Source: Smittia aterrima
Taxonomy: Eukaryota; Arthropoda; Insecta; Diptera; Chironomidae
DNA length: 64,000 bases
Direction of reading: 5' to 3'
Assembly (NCBI GenBank): GCA_033063855.1
Contig: CP093830.1
Coordinates: 4,898,854-4,962,853 of the forward strand
Shown: positions 25,401 through 40,400 of the stretch, in pieces
Layout: each line of letters begins with the position of its first letter
Numbering within the stretch: position 1 is the first letter of the stretch
Translations under genes and position numbers: made by a program
Notes under the pieces: model-generated
Database searches by the model: none
What the model was told of the DNA's origin: nothing
The model's input: only the letters and a program-made list of their open reading frames with translations

Positions 25401-28400
25401 AGATGGAAATCGTGGGAAATAAGAGAAGAATGCACGCAAAATGATGTCGAGCGAGTTTTAAGGCCGATAACGAGGCTTCGGCTTATTGAGGAGGCTTCTC
25501 ACTCGCCAACCTTATTGAAAATGATTGGGAAAAGTCACAAGACTTGGGGATTGATTGAAATGACGAAAGAATTGAAAGGGCATTTAAAGAAGAATAAAAC
25601 TCCGCGTGCACAATGCAATTGCTTTCCATAAAAAATTTGAATTCAATTGAATTGCGCCAATTTATTCAATTGATGCCCTCCCGAGAGTGAAGACGCTGAG
25701 GAGATGAAGCGTCGCGCTTTCGAAAAAGGCAAAAATTAAAGGTGATTAATAATTAATTAAGTAATCGATTCATTGTTCCACGTTGCAGGAATTCGCTTGT
25801 TATCGATGCAGTATTGGAAGATGAAGCAAACGAGTCTGCAAGCTGCAAGGCAACAATTATGACTGCTCTTTCATAGCTTGAGCAAGCAATTTCATGCAAC
25901 GAGCCCTCCCTTTTATGCGAAATCAAAATCGAACCTTTATCGTGCGATTAAAAGTTAGAAAACTAAAATTTTCTGTTGCCAAAGTGAGCATCGATGTTGC
26001 AGAAATTGCCAGCGCGACATAAACATTCGCGAGTGAATGAAAAAAAGGCATCAGAACGACTCGGTTGTTCAATAATCGAATATCGACGCCCTCCACGCGC
26101 ATTCAATATTATTTTTTATGAGAATTTATATAGATTTCTTTCAGCCACATAAAAAGGGGCTAAACCTCGTTAAACAACTTTTTTTTTCGTGGCGAGTGAA
26201 GCAAGTGGAAGAGTCTTGTATGCAAAACGCCGGCGAAATTTCCACGGCTGGCGAAAAAAGGGTTTTTGACCTTTTTATTGAACCGATTGGGAAAATGTGA
26301 ATATGATTTTCAATGTTCGAGTAGACGATGCCCGCGCGCACATGTGAATGACAAGCATTCGAGACAGGAAGCGATTGTCTACTGTCGATGGAAAAAGGAT
26401 CATCGCGCGGGGTTAACGTCGAATCTCTCATGGAATGTTTTCTCGTGCGAATCGTCTCCGGGGCTTCGATTGTTCTGCAGCGTCCTTTGTTCGCATTGTC
26501 TCCGAAAAATTGATCCAATTTATTACACGCCGAGACACACAAAAACCTCAACGACGACGACTATCCACGGCAGCAAAAACTCTCTCATGTCCATAAAGAA
26601 GAGTCAACCGAGAACTCTTCTTATAAACTCAATTAATTGAACAAGCATTTCTCGTCGTTGTTCGATGTTTTTGTGTGTTTTAAACGCGCGTTGATATTCA
26701 AAAGAAGGCTCTTAACTCGATTCTCTTCGCTTAATAGGATAGCGCCAGATTACGACACCAAGTGAGTCAACCAGGCTTGCTCTCTCTATCCTCCTCCTCT
26801 TTCTCATCATCAATACTTCTTTCTTTCTTTCGTTAACATTCTGAGAAAATTTATTTTCTTTTGAATAAAAAATCCATTTAAATTTTGTTAAACACAAAGA
26901 TTAAAATTTGTTTTATTTTGTGTTTATTAAATGGCTTTCTGGTTCGTTTTTTTGTTCATTCGAGGAAGGCATGAGAGAAAATCAAATACACAAAATGATA
27001 ATAAATTGTTTAGTGAGCAGAAGAGTTGTTTCGTTGCCTAAATTGATTTCTGCTGCTTCTTCTGCTTTAACTTGATCATCGTCGTTTTGTTTTGATTTCT
27101 CTTTAAATTTCTTAATCAATTCAAGTCTTTAAACATTTCTCTAATTAGCTAAAAGAAATTAAAAATTCTACTCACAAGTCTTCGTTTCGGTTTGATAAGT
27201 GGACGATTCTGTCCATTCATCTTATAATATAATCCACAGGCATTGCACAAGTAGTGACCAGTTCCGTCCCTTCTCCAGAGCGGCGTTGATGTTGCTCCAC
27301 AATTTACACATTCTCTACCTTCTGCAAGAAAATAAATTCAAATTTTAGTGATCGAGGTGAAAAATTCTTTAAACGAACTTAGTCAAGAAAAAGGTTAAAA
27401 GTTTGTTAATGTGATACAAAGAAGTGTCTCAGAGTTCTCTAAGATATTTGAGTCACATCTCAAGCGATTCCCATGAAACGTCTTTATGATCTTCTTTATT
27501 TCGTCTGAGTGTATGCAAACCAAGTGGGATTCAAATTTCTCGGAAATTCAAGTGTCATCGCCATTTAAATTTCTTCTCCTTTCGCGTCGTCTTCTTCTTC
27601 TTCGACATCGCCACGCCGTGGCTAAAGCACAGGCTAATAAAAATGCTTTTTCTCACCAATAAATCATTGCTGATTATTTCTTTTGAAAAAGGGAGAAGAA
27701 AACAATAATTTTATTTATGAGACGTTCAATGGAGATCGCGAGAGATGCTTCGCTGTGACGATTGGTCCGAACTTGAGAAAGAACGAGAATCTTTAAAAAA
27801 TCTTTCATATGCAAATGAGGAGAAGCTCTCGATCCATTAATTCAGCTGACGGTTCTAGGAATAAATTTTGTTCGTTAACCGAGTTCCGTCTCACGGGGAA
27901 ACCTAATTTAATTACTCGCACCGCGGATTCGAACGAAATCTGACGGGGCCAATTAATTTCATGATGATTTAATAATTCGAACAGTTGCTTATGCACACAC
28001 AGAAGGAGATGAACTCGATGCCTATCGTCTCGCTTTTCTCCAGCGGTGAATTATTGGGAAATTCAGTGAGAGAGAGCTTTCTGATCGCAATCTCTCGTGC
28101 ATTAAATTTAACTCAATTTCTCTTCCTCTTTCTCAACTTTAAATGACCCTTAACATCATAAGTTTTCCGCTGAAAGCAGATCTCAAACCGAAGATTTATG
28201 GTTTAACGTTACGAGAAGACGAAGCTTCATTAAAATTAAAATTTTTCGACAATTAAATGTTGTGTGGCGAACAGCGATTCCGACGACCAGGCCATGAGAC
28301 GAAGACATCACCTGAATTTTTATTTATTTTCTTCTGCTCATCATAGCTTAATGTCTCAAGCAAAAAAAAGCCAGCAAATTTATTCGTTTCGACGTCAGAA

Positions 28401-31400
28401 TTTATTCACTTTTTTATTACATTTCGGGGGACAACGACGGCGGGACGGGACAAGGTGTTTATGTCGAGTAGAATGAACTTCAACAAAACCGAAAGACCTT
28501 TGATAATTTATTAATAACTTTTCGTACGCATCGAGTCAAGTTTTTGTTTTGTTTTCGGGTTGGCAATTGAGGAAAGAAAACAGCGACAAACAGGTGTAAA
28601 TTTTAATGTAAGGCAATGTTCAACATAAAATAACTATTACTGCCGCTGATGTTTGTTATGTTTGGATAATAAGGAGGCCAGCATTAATTTTCATTTAAGA
28701 AAGCACGAGAGAGTCTTGCCCGATTTGTTTGGTTTGAAATGACTTTCATGTCGGAAGCAATCGCTTCATGGAAATTAAGATCGAGTCGTTGCAATAAAAT
28801 TCTTTCTCAAGCGAAAGTCAAATGCACCTTTTTCTTAAAGGGAAGCGATTCATCAGCGAAGGGATTAAAAGCCCCTCCTCTGTCGTCGGAGTCATTGACG
28901 TCTACATTTTGCAATTATTTATGGGAAATTAGGAAACGAGCCTTGTTTTCTTCGACGAGAGACAGCACCAGACAGAAGACATGCTGACAATGTTATTGAT
29001 GTCGAGGAGACAAATAGTCGTAAACGTCTTTTCTGTATTGTCTTTAAATTTCTTTCTTGGTCATTTTCTACCTGTTGCTAGTGATGATCCTAATTCCAGA
29101 ACTTCGAGTAGGAATTTCACATTATAAATTTAATTTGTTCGTCGTCGAGTCGACGAGAACAGAAATCTGGAGACCTTTTCTCAGTTATTTATTTCTCCAA
29201 CCTTTTCTGTCCTCCTTGAGAAATATTCTGTAGTGTCACTTTTGTTTTGGAAACATCATTAGCTGGCTGATTTATCGATGGCCTCGTCGAACCATCATCG
29301 TTCTCATTCATTTCTATGTTTGTTTATGTGACTTTCTTGTATCTTGTTGAGAAATTAATTTCAATTTTCATTCATTACGCAGTTCTCGAGACTCTTCAGG
29401 TGGCGCGATCTGAGATTTCGTCTTCCTCGAGCTAATCGGGCAACACATGCCTCGAATAAAAAATTATGCAGACTGCTTTGAATAATTTTAAGATTCTCTT
29501 TTGGTGTCTCTTTGACTGTTTGTTTCAACTCGAAAGCAAGACATGATTTCTCTCTGTTAAATTAAACGAAACAGAAAGAAATCTCATAACGATCGTTGTA
29601 GCTGATTTTGGTGAACTGGCTACTGGAACAAGAAGCGCTTATTCAAACTGAATGCAGAATAAAACTGTCAGAGAACATGCATCGAGCAGATACAAATTGA
29701 AGACATTTTACTGGCCTTGCTTTGATATTTCAGTAGCATCTCGAAGCAACAATGTGCGATTGGAGCAAAGATACTCTCATGGCGGCAATTAAGCGAATGA
29801 CTTTTTTAATGATTTTCAATTTTATTACACTTGGCTCACACAAACGATGTTTGCTCGAATGGAGAGCAATCGTTTACTAATTAGTGGCGAATATGAGATT
29901 GCGTCAATTTGTTTTGGGACCAAGAGAAAGAGTTTTCAGAAAGCAATCGATTTGAATAATTTCCTGCAATAAAGTTTGTTAATTTACATGCGCATGCAGA
30001 GAATTAACACTCCAATCGATTTCAAAGATTGGAATTAAATTTGCAGTGCTGAGAGGTTGTTGGTTAAGAAAAAGACACGTTGTGATTTATTGAACAAGAA
30101 AATCATAAGAAAAAGAAGAAAAAATTTGTTAATTAAATTAAAAATCAATAACAGCGAGAAGATTGTGCAAAAGCAAACAAAGAGCTCAAGCTTCACCCTT
30201 TAATTCGCGAGCCAGCCCCGGCACCTTTTTCCAAAAAACGAGAGAAATATAAATTTCAGGCGAGTGATAATAAATTTTAGGCTGAAGAATAAATATTTCC
30301 CTTTCACTCATCCCCCCTCTCTACCTCGCTCGCTCTCCTGCGCAGCATTAACGGTTCACATAAATAATTTCGACATTTTCATTCTTTTTTCACGTGAAGA
30401 AGAACATTTTAAAACATCATAAATTTCTCTCTGCCGAGTCCGTGGAAACAGTTTAAATTAATTCTAGCGAGACCAGGAGAAAAGTTTTTTATGTTTGGTT
30501 AATGCTGAGCTACGATCGAGCTCAGGTAGAGCATAAAGTAAACGAGACAATAACTCTAGGAGGAGAGTCAGAAGCTTCAACTCTCGGCCAAGTTTGTTTT
30601 TTATTTCAAAAACTGTCATTGGAGAAAAATGTTGCTTTAAGGTTGAGTTGCTTGTTTCGTTTTTATTGTTTTCTTGCGAGAGACTTTTATAAATTTTTTA
30701 CTTTTGTTTTGGGACGATACTCTGTTGCCTGATGCACCCGAAGACAAAAACACAAAACAATTTAATTAGATTCTAACACAGATCAGATAAGATTTCAGCG
30801 ATAACCAAATGAGTTATCTTCTTAATCTGAGAAGCGATTTGGTTTTGATTGCTCGTGTTTTGACTTTCAACGACGACTACTAATTTTTCTCTTCGTTCGT
30901 CTCTTTCGAGAGTTCTCTTCTTAATTAATTGAACAGAATAAAGTTAAAGAAAGAAGTCTCTCATATCACGACACTCGCCAGTAAATTTAACGTGTTTACA
31001 TTCTTTTAATATGATCACGTTTTTACGTTGCTAAAGCTGTTTGGGAGTTTGCTTATTAATATTTTGACACTTGAGAGGGTTAAGTGAGCATTCCAATTCA
31101 AAGGCTAAGTTCAAACGCTTCGCTTTTGTTTCCAAACGTAGCGGGAAGATTTCGTGAGAAGTTTTTGTTAGTGAATGACACAAAATATTTGTGCAAAATT
31201 CGTGCTCAAGTTACAGCAAACTCTGAGTGCACTTGAATCTCACTCATTTGTTTGTTTAATTAAGTTGGAGAGAACCTCCCTTCGCGTATGATGTTCGATC
31301 AAAGTTGATGAGAATTAAACGTGAAATTTTTAAGTTATTCAACCTTGAATATGAGAAAATTGTCTATTGTTCGTCTCGAAGTTTTAAATTACAAGTTTTG

Positions 31401-34400
31401 CGAGAAAAACTTTATTGCATGGAAATCAATTAGCGAGATTTTAGTGTTGTCAGATGCACAAGCCATGTCGGAAAGTGATTTGACCTGGCGAGTGATTTTC
31501 CGCCGAAACATTTCCATAAAATGTTAATTCACGTGCACTCAATCCGCCGAAAAAGCTTTCCATCTCTCGCGGGATGAACAAGCGAAGCCGAAACGTGAAA
31601 TAAGTTTCATTCTTCTTTCCCTCTTCATCGCATTTTCATTTCATTTAATTGTATGCTAAATCAAGCTTATTTGTTGCTGTTTGCATTTTTAATTTATTCA
31701 TTGGAAAGAATAATTTTTATTAGAATTTTAATTTTATTTATTGTATCTTCTAAATGAGCTTAATGTTGTATTGTTTTGTCGGAATACGCTTATTTATATC
31801 GAAGGCGCATTACGTAATGATGATGGTCATTGAAGTGCGCGAATGCAAAGGAGGATAAATGTGCATGAAAAAACATTTGCATGAGAGTATCGTCGATCTA
31901 AATCTCAACTGTTCGAGCAACGGGCAACGCAATAGCGCTTCGAGCGTGATGGAAAACTGATTTGTGTCGTTTTACGTTTGATTAGAACGAGTTGATTGTA
32001 GCAGGAAACGCTTGGGAACTTGAGAAAGCTGCTTGTGCTTTAAAATCTTCGAATTGCTCGGAAGTCTCTTTTTGATTGAAGTCACGGCAAGAATTCTCTG
32101 TTGAAATGAAGCGATTACGATTGACTATCCGAATAGCAATCGCAGTTCGCGGAAGGAACAAACCGTAAAATACTGAAAGTTCTTTAATTTCTTGATTAAG
32201 ACCGAGAGAGTTGCGTAGATTGTTTTAATAATAACTTTGATTGCGTCCTGCCGTTCAAACTTAAGCCTCATAACTTATGCGGTTGTTATTAAGCTAAATA
32301 ATTGAAATTAGGCATAAACAGAACGAAATTGCTCGATGAAAATAATTTGTTTGTTCCACATTTAAACATTTAATTATGGAAAACAACGCTCGCTCGTTTT
32401 CAGCGGTTTGTTGTGTGCAAAACTTGATATTTCTCAACCACGACAAATCGGATTGAAAGAATATTGATAACGATGAAGAAATGTACAAACACTCAACAGC
32501 GAGTGTAGGAAATCACAATGAATGGTTGATTGTGTCGTGGGTGGCGGAGCTCAGAGAAATAAATAGGAAAGAAATTAAAAACAAACACTGAGCGTCGATG
32601 GCAGAGAGTTAACAAGTCCATGATTTTTACTATTTATGGCAGCGATTCATACCCAAAGCGATGGCGGCTTGACGATAACGCTCATCGACGAAAAGGGAGA
32701 AAAAAAAACCCTGGCGAGTTAGAAGGAGAGTGTTGAAACCGTGAAAAATTGTACGTTGAGCATTGCCTGGAGCTAAGCCATTAAGCTCACTTTTCTTCGT
32801 CTTCCGCTCGCGAGTTTAATGAAAAATCTTCGGTTATCAGGCAATTGTTGTATGTCAACTGATTTCCCCCCTTCCCACAGTGCCCTCCGTGCAAATAGCG
32901 AAATAGAGAGAGAAAACCTTTTTGTAATTAAAAAATATCAGGAAGGGGAGGTCAACGACGATAAAACAAAATAATAGAACAATAAAGCATAAAAAATTAT
33001 TCAAAGGAAAAAAAACGAGGTAAATGATAGATTGTGGTCGGGCTGAAGCGAGCGTAATAAAGTTTCTTAAAATAAATAAAAAAATATAAAATAAAATCCC
33101 CACACCGTGTCTCATTCTTACCAGCACTTGTTCTCGCTTTTGTGCGTTGCGGTTTATGGTTCGATGATGGACTATTGTTATTCATAGTCGACGAGCGTAT
33201 GTTGGATTGAAATACGCCGTTGGTCGATTGCGGATAGCCGAGATAGCCGCTCTCGTAAGCTCCGTACGACGACGTTTGATGCGCGGAGTCGAAAAGACTG
33301 CCATTCAATGCGCTATGTTGTTGATGGTGTGCAGTTGTCGTATTGTTTCCTGCATTTCCATTATGCGATGCATTTGAATGATTATTTAGACTTTGACTAT
33401 TTGAATTGCTATTACTGCTATTATTTTGACTATTAGTACTCTGCGATTGGTGCGTACCTTCACGCTGTTTTGGCGGTTGTTGCGATTGACCGCCATTCCC
33501 CGAGCCCGACAAGCACGGCTTCACATCGAGGCCACAACTCGAACTTGTATCGTTTCCATTCAGTTGGCTATTTGAGGATGCTTGAGCTTGATGCATAAAG
33601 ACGTTAACAGCGGCTTGATAGTCTGCGGTTGGTCCGGTTTGTACTGAATCAGGTGTTGAATCTTTTGGTGGCGTTGGCGGAAACGAAAACAAATGCTGCC
33701 CACTACTACTCTGACTATTCTGAAGTTGTCCAACGAGTTTGCTGTCTTGTGGATCCTGTGGACAAGCAAATGGCGATCCCCATGCACTGCCTGACGACAA
33801 AGGCTTAGGTGGATCACTTAATGACCAAGGTAGGGGCGCATGAAAATGTGGTCGACACACTTGAGGCGTCGAGACGTGTGATGAGGGCATTCGTGATGCT
33901 GCAAAGAAAGAAATAAGCGAGTGAGAAATTAGTGAAAATTGCATTGGCTTCGAATATTTATTGATCCAGTTGCACTCAAAGTCCGTAATTTCATGTTATC
34001 ATTCATTGTCTTTAAAGTTGAAACCTCCACGGGGTGAATTATCCCTTTCTCGCAATAATATTTTTTTTAAGTTATGCTCGCCTAATCGAGGTGGAAATAT
34101 GAAATATTGGAAACCCCGACAATACGCGACGCTTCGCAACGGCAAAAAAAAGCACAAAAACCGAGCCCATCCATACATCACAACGCTGCCTCGAGCCTTT
34201 TACTGTTGTTTTCCATCGATTTCCTTCGCGCAACGCACTCTGCATGAGCGAAAGAAGTAAAAATGAAAAATCAAGCAAGACAAAAAGCGAGAAAGCGAGT
34301 GAGATGCTTCATAAATATTATTGACGATCATCTTTAAAGATTCTTTTTTTCCCTTCACATGCGCAGCCGAAAACAATTGAATGTCTTTGACGTGCATCGG

Positions 34401-37400
34401 GAGTATTAAACTTGAGAGATCAAGGCGGATAAGAACTGCAATCGATACAAATATAATCACAATAATTACTATGATTGAAGGAGAGAAAGAGAGATCGGGG
34501 CTTGTGCAACAACTTCTTACTGGTTTTCCTCCTCTCAACAGCCTAGAGAGCAATCCAAGCAAATCCAAAAAGTGTTATTAAAATGTATTGCTTTTAGTAA
34601 TATTTTGTAAGCGACTAATCGCATCAGCCGATCTTACATGCAACTCTCTTCTCTCTCTCAAGACAAAACGATGCATGCCTTGCACTGATCTTGACATCAT
34701 CAGCACAAAACGCGTTGCGATTATCTCTCAGCAAAGAGCTTTTTTCCCATGAATTTCTTTAGAACTGTAATGTTTGGTGATATGTTGATCACATAAATAA
34801 ATATCACCAGGTGTCTCTGAAATCCTCGGAAAAAGTTCATCGACTCCTTCTCTTCCTTTTGCAGCTCAATTATTCCAAAAAATAAAATAAAAGTTTACGT
34901 TGCTTCTCACACAGAGGAATGATGGATCATCGAAGCGATGCATCAGGGAATGTAAAATTATTGATTAATATAATAATGATAATAACAGATTGACGCTGCT
35001 GCGAAACGTTTTTGGAGGATAAGAACGCGATTATAAATCTCTATTAAGCCAGAAGTAAAACGCAACACTCTCGTGAAGAGAGAAGCGGCGGATATGGAGC
35101 CGTCATGTTGATGTTGTGAGTGATTTATGGATGGCAAAAGGGAAAAGTTGATTGCCGATCCGTACATGATGTTTTTCTCGTTGTAAAATTGCTGCTGCTT
35201 TTGCTGCCGGTGCAGCTCGCGAGGAGAGTAAGTGAGAGGAGCAAACAAGAAAGCATTTGTAATCAGCTCGCAAAATTACATTTAATTGAAATATAAACCC
35301 ACAGAGTTGGTTGGAGTCTGTAGCAGCCACTTGAGAAGCTTAAATCGCTGGGTGAATGAATCGAAATCCACATTCGTCCAGATAAATCTCCTTAGATATC
35401 TTAATTATTTCCATTCGTTCGATCCAGGCTTAGCATTGTAATTTCCTCTCCACAGTTCGGGATTTTCTCGATAAACAATATTATTTGATTTGAAAATTAC
35501 TATTCACGTTGCTCTCGGTGCCTTGTTCTCCTCTTCACGTTATTCAAGCGATTGAGAGATAAGAATTGACTGAACACAGCAATCACGCTTGGAAAATCTT
35601 TCGCTGCCGAAAATCGCTCTGAGAATCTCACTCTCAGAATCGCCACACTTACAATTATGGATTCAATTAATCAATTTGTTCGAGTTGATTCTTTTTTTTC
35701 TGTGTTGTGTTTCGACTGTTTAATTCCGATAATTGCAGCTGTGCGTGGAGATCGATAAGACCTCGAATCACTTGACTACAAGACATTATGGACGAGCGCG
35801 CTGGCGATAACTGTTGATAATTTCATTATTGGTTTTTCTTTCACAGCGAGACAACTCACAGAAGGCGAACTATGTAATTATTTTATCCGGTCAGAGAGAA
35901 GATTGGAGATCGAGCAAGCGTCAATGCTAAACTATAAATTATTTTTGCTCTTTTTTTCTCGTTCGATGAATGCAATTATGATAATTTTAATGAGTTAAAC
36001 ACATCTTAACTCTCTTATCTTGTTCTCATTTAACATTAATATCCTGACGGAATTGTGACTTAACATGAAACCTCGCCGCCGCTCTTACTTTTCAAGTTTG
36101 TTTTTCGTACAGCAAAGTTTGCTTTTCAAATTAACACCTTAGCTTATCAGATGCATTCCTGAATCGTGGAACATGCCCAGTTGATTACATCTTGAGCTTA
36201 ATATGTTTCCTAGATTTGCATAATCTGTCAGATATCAAAGCTTTTATTGATTTACGAGTTCCACACTTTGCTTCGAAGTCGTTGACGATTTTTTTTTCTT
36301 TTTCTTTTAACGCGACGAAGACAAAGGGGAATCCTCACGCTTCAACTACTCGGCAACATTTAATCATCAAAAAAGTGTAATGAAACACTCTCGACGCGAA
36401 ACGACAGCTGGAAGTTCTTTCGGCCATTTTTTTAATGAAATTCCAAAATGTAGAGATAAACATCGCTAAACCGTCTTTCATAGACGCAACACAGAGAACA
36501 AAAAAAAAAGGTTTCGAGCAACTGCCATATGTTGTGTCAAAGCTAAGGTAGCCAAACACTCTCATTAACTCTTTATCCTGTAGAAATGTTTCGTTTGTGT
36601 GTTGTGAATCGTCTGAATAGGGAAATGAAACATTTTTTTCTTCTTCTTTTTTGGTTCGTGGGGTTCGACGACTTTCATTCATCTTGTTTCTTTATGTCAA
36701 ACTCAAAAGTAATGAGAGCTCTCCACATTTCCATTAGAATGATAAAAGGAAAAGTGAGTTGAATGGGAATGAAAGATCAAGTACCAGTCGTTGTTGTTAA
36801 AGCTAAGCATATGCACGAGGGGTGTCAATAGCCCCGCGTGTGAGAAAAATCGATTTCAGTTTGTGGAAAGCAGGAAAATCATCGCTTTTGACGCCAGCTC
36901 AACGCAGCACACACCCAGAAAAGCGCTTTAAAAGTCTCCGAGGGTTGAAAGTAATCCGATTTGAGGTTTCTAATTTGAGAATCTTTAAATGGAGGGTGAA
37001 CGAGAGGGGTTCTGAATCGGATGGCTTCTGAATTATATTTTTTAAACTGACGCTGATCTTATCGCGTTTTCCGATTTTCGATTTCCGAAATAAAAAAAAA
37101 TTGCTGGTCGTGCTTATAAGGCAATGAGAAGAGAGGAGAGGAGTCTGAAGTTATGGAAAATTTATGAACTCAACGGAATGTGTGCATGAGACAGGAATTC
37201 GATGCTGGAGTCGTGATAAAGATTTTCGTGAAAAATTGAATGCACTTTTATCGCCCTCGACAGCAAGCGCGCGAGAGAGAGCAAATAAAAACTTAGAAAA
37301 TAATTGTCGAAGGAATTCTTTTGTCGAGAATGGAATGGAAAGGGAGAGAACAAATTCTCGAAACGAGCCAAACTTCAAACTGCAACGAGATAAAAAGTTA

Positions 37401-40400
37401 TCAACGTGTAGCTTTCGTTACGCTGTGTCCATCTCTTCATCTCTTCTTGCTCGCTCTTCTTGCTGTGTTTTTCATGTTTTATGCTGCGATTAAAACAACT
37501 TGAGAACAGCATAACATCATAAGAGATGTGTTAAAAATATTAAAAGGAGAAACAAAAAAAACTTGACGCCTTGTTGTGAAAACTACATTGGAAGTCCAAC
37601 AGAAACTTCTTTTCCTTTTACTCTTGAGTTTTTGATTTCGATTCGAGATCGCTTTTTGGGGCATCGCGTACCTCCTTCGATTTCATTCCGCAAATAAATT
37701 CCAATAAAGATAAATTTCGCCGTGAAAATATCATAATTTATCAGTTGTGCGTTTTAATTTATTCTTGTTTTCTGGAAGCTTTTGCACCTAAAAACATTCC
37801 TTTTTTTTCGAGTGTTTGCTGACCGTGCCGGGAAATTCATGTTCGAATGCAAATCGAGTGATAAATTACGCCTTGAATGAAATGCTGTAATTTAATATTG
37901 TTTTATGTTTTTGCATTTTGGCTTCAGGATCTGACGATTCTTTAATGGCTTTGTTTCGTCTGAGCGAGCTCGTCCTCATAGCGGAGGGAAAAATGTGTTA
38001 TTTCATATTTGTAGACTAATTACAATTTATAACATCAAAGTCAACGTGAATTCTCAATAAATAACTTGAAAAGAAATGTGCAATCGGCTCAACGTCGTCA
38101 AAGGTTCTTGCCTTCTTTCAAAGACGTTTCAGTTTCTGATTCACCTGCTCGAACGAGGAACAGAAAAAACGGAACTAAATTTATGAATATGTAGAAAGAA
38201 ATTAATAACATAAAATTTTGAGAATGTGGAGCTCTCTTCACCTGCTCAGAAAAGGTCTTCGCACATCTCTCCGGACACATCACAATGAAATAGACCTCAA
38301 CTTGTACAGCTAAACAACTGTAATATGCAAAATAATAGATCGCTTTGCCTCTACGGGATGTAATTTCGTTGAAAAGAGAATCATCGGCCCGAAGCTACTT
38401 GATTTGCATAAATCGCTCTGACTACTTTTAATTTCGGTCGAGTTCGAAAGTTTTTATTACGATGAAACTGCATTTGAACAACGGCATTGAAAAGCAAAAT
38501 CGTTCTCGTCGGAAATTGTCGGTGATTAATTTAATATTTTTTATGAACGAGCAATTAAGTTTCATGATTTTTAGTTTTACTTTGTGTCAAGAGTGGCAGA
38601 AGTTGGCGCCCAATTCACACGCACAGCATAAAAGGAGCTTGAGTTGTCGTAAATTTAATCCCAAACAATTTCCATGTGATGAAGTCGCTGTTTCTGATTT
38701 AAATTTCCAATGAAATTCGCCGAATTTGTCATAAATAAATAAGAATGAATGAATCGCATTCAATAATTTTATTTGTCATTTCTTTCATGCACAAAAATAA
38801 ATTGTTATTTAAATGAACGAATGCTTGAGAGGGAGAGACGAGCGAGAGTCTCCAGTGGAGTTTACCAACAGAATTATGAGTCGTGATTGAACGTATGTGG
38901 TCTCTTAAGTCAATGAAATTTCGAGTAATAAAAGAAACTCTTTCGAGATATGAAGTAGCCGGTTCGTCTCCGAGGCTGCTCACATGGAGCTCTTTATTGG
39001 GCTAATCCAATCCAGGGGGATAATAAAAATAAAAAAAGAGCTTAATTCACGTGTATTTACGGATTATTAGAGTGGAAGCCAACAGCAGATGATGCCAGAA
39101 CAAGGAGAAAACAAATTATTGGTCATTAAAGTTATGAAAGGAACGGAGAGAGAAAAATGAATAATTTTGTTTAATAATTTCGTTCTCCTCGTTGGCGTGT
39201 GGTCGTTGAAGTCTCTTTAGATTCCCGAGAAATGTCACGAGAATTAATGTCAGCCAATAAAGAAAGCATACAAAGTCTGAGCGCCTCGTCGTCTTAACGT
39301 AAATGCAAGAGAATTGCGCAATTCAAAGTGTGTGAGTTGAAAATGCTACAAGACAAGTATGGAGTTCGAACCATAAAACGCCTTAAATGTCTGTCATCAA
39401 CCAATATCACAATAATCACATTCTTTGTCACCATGAGCCGTGTTTGCAGCAAATAACTTTTTCACGCAGTTTCCGATGTGAATTGCTGATGCGCGTTATG
39501 GAATGCAGACGAGAATCTGTCGCGAATTATAAATTTATTGTTTAAATTATGCGGCGGTCCAATGGAAAAAGTAGTTGAGCGGGTTTTTCGCTATCGCTCG
39601 GAACTGTTTCGAGCTCCATTCAAACGTCGACTCGAGTGGAAATGCATTTAATTTCTTTATTTTTAATATCTTTCTTTTGTTTTGTGCATATTTCCACATA
39701 ATTCTTCTTCTTCTTTTGTTAGTTATCGCCTCGATTTTTGTTTTCATTCGCAGGTTTTTATTACCAAGTTCACACTGCTTCTTCCACTTTATCATTTTTG
39801 CGAGCTTTTCTTCTTTTCCTTCATCATCAACGCCGTTTGTTTGCTCTTGTGAAAAGTGTCAGTTCATAAAGTCTGAACAAAAATGGAGCTCACAAATTTA
39901 TGGAGCGTTTTGTGTTTATGAAGTTTCGTGAAAAGTTCGCAATGGAGATTGCGACCAGACTGAGAAGCGCCGAGTGGAAAAACGTTTCCAATTCAAGTCT
40001 CGCTCATCAGAAATTCCGTTTAACAAGTGATTCGATCTTGACGACTCATAAACTATCGCAAAAAAAAATTGATTCGCATTATAAATTCAAAACTCCTCGA
40101 TCACCGAAAATAAAACTGAAAAAAAAAAATATTTCAACATCGCTCTCGAACTATTGTGTCTGTGTGTGGCTGCAATAATTCAAACTCCACCGATCGAACA
40201 ATGCGAAATGGAATTTTAAATCCAGAAAAACTTGTTAAAAAATGTGTCGCATTTAATTCGTCCGTTTTTTATCTTGCTCGCTGGCTTTTCGTGAATTCTA
40301 TGATAAATTGACTTTTTTTTCTTCATCTCAAGCATTCAGAGATTTCAGGAGATCGCAATCGGGGACAGAGAATAAAACAATCGTAACGACACACAAAACA

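Larger units (their letters stand above)
15658..27175. other. grain intron 3 (11.5 kb)
   Basis: Large non-coding intron between the two zinc-finger exons. No internal gene could be supported. Frames such as 17291-17668 (125 codons, plus) and 26141-26551 (136 codons, minus) lack domains or signals and are expected by chance at this length. Visible structure: AG run at 16543-16557, CT run at 20221-20234, and a 14-bp palindrome (AATTCAATTGAATT) at 25640-25653. It probably contains enhancers, which is inference. Confidence 0.6.
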